Shown: piece after piece, positions 5,766 to 5,846 of the stretch
Layout: each line of letters begins with the position of its first letter
Position numbering within the stretch: position 1 is the stretch's first letter
Source of the DNA: an uncultured Lachnospiraceae bacterium
GTDB taxonomy: Bacteria; Bacillota; Clostridia; Lachnospirales; Lachnospiraceae
Reading direction: 5' to 3'
Assembly (NCBI GenBank): GCA_905236365.1
Contig: CAJOPP010000471.1
Coordinates: 1 to 5,846, forward strand
DNA length: 5,846 nucleotides
The notes under the pieces: generated by a model
What the model was told of the DNA's origin: nothing
Databases searched by the model: none
What the model saw: the letters and a program-made list of their open reading frames with translations, nothing else
Program-made: the position numbers and the translations under genes

Positions 5766-5787
5766 CAAGACTCGCTCGCGAGTCTTG
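5766..5787. repeat. Near-perfect GC-rich palindrome
   Basis: CAAGACTCGC and GCGAGTCTTG form 10-base arms around TC. In a folded strand the innermost pair would open to give a 4-base loop on a 9-bp stem. It is far more GC-rich than the surrounding DNA and lies four bases from the three-way junction element. Confidence 0.9.
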
Positions 5788-5791
5788 GCGC

Positions 5792-5835
5792 GGGATTTGC
5801 GTCAGCTATGCTGACATATTTCATATGCAAATCCC
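5792..5835. repeat. 44-base element folding into a gapless three-way junction
   Basis: GGGATTTGC (5792-5800) pairs with GCAAATCCC (5827-5835) in a perfect 9-bp outer stem. Inside are two hairpins in direct contact: GTCAGC-TAT-GCTGAC (5801-5815) and ATAT-TTC-ATAT (5816-5826). Every base outside the two 3-base loops is paired, with no gaps at the junction. The fold is possible on either strand, as RNA or as extruded single-stranded DNA. Confidence 0.85.
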
Positions 5836-5846
5836 TGTGCATCCTC

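Larger units (their letters stand above)
5600..5846. other. Gene-free, highly structured stretch to the window end
   Basis: No frame with a credible ribosome binding site was found. The only notable frame is a 25-codon minus-strand one starting in the terminal GATGCACAG. It merely reads through the palindromes and is probably not a gene. The stretch is dominated by inverted repeats, listed separately. A short dyad AACTGT/ACAGTT lies at 5613-5625; on the minus strand it is followed by a T-run, a weak terminator at best for a gene beyond the window. Confidence 0.6.

Noticed and set aside
5423..5846. Cobalamin riboswitch before the CobK-like gene
   Set aside because: A B12 box and the conserved riboswitch core were looked for on the minus strand and not seen. 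The GCCACCGAG near 5630 resembles nothing in that core.

Overview
The window is AT-rich, and every convincing gene lies on the minus strand, so transcription runs from high to low coordinates. Strong AAGGAGG-type ribosome binding sites, TTG starts, TATAAT promoters and the protein sequences point to a Clostridia-type Firmicute, most likely a Lachnospiraceae gut anaerobe. That placement is inference from sequence style, and I cannot name the genus.

In transcription order: (1) 5846-5600 has no convincing gene but holds a series of strong inverted repeats. One is a 44-nt element that folds on paper into a gapless three-way junction. (2) A TATAAT promoter near 5569-5596 leads into a possible 11-codon leader ORF and then a 221-aa protein. 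Its C-terminal half resembles the C-terminal half of precorrin-6A reductase (CobK/CbiJ). Its N-terminal half is a charged segment followed by hexapeptide repeats encoded by 18-bp tandem repeats. (3) A 589-aa protein follows, with N-terminal tetratricopeptide-like repeats joined to a DUF4037 nucleotidyltransferase-like domain. (4) Next is a 204-aa DUF4125 protein. (5) A 145-nt gap carries two palindromes, an open frame continuing past the DUF4125 stop, and a possible 26-aa leader ORF. (6) A 253-aa short-chain dehydrogenase/reductase comes next. (7) A gap with palindromes and a near-consensus promoter precedes efp (translation elongation factor P, 187 aa), which ends in a clear intrinsic terminator. 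(8) The last ~350 bases hold a weak 48-aa ORF and little else.

EF-P and the SDR are ordinary. The CobK-like, TPR-DUF4037 and DUF4125 genes look like one transcription unit: same strand, gaps of 47 and 88 nt, no intrinsic terminator between them, and a promoter only before the first. A CobK-derived half-domain without other cobalamin genes, beside a putative nucleotidyltransferase on a TPR scaffold and a conserved protein of unknown function, is the best candidate here for an undescribed system. Its function cannot be read from the sequence.
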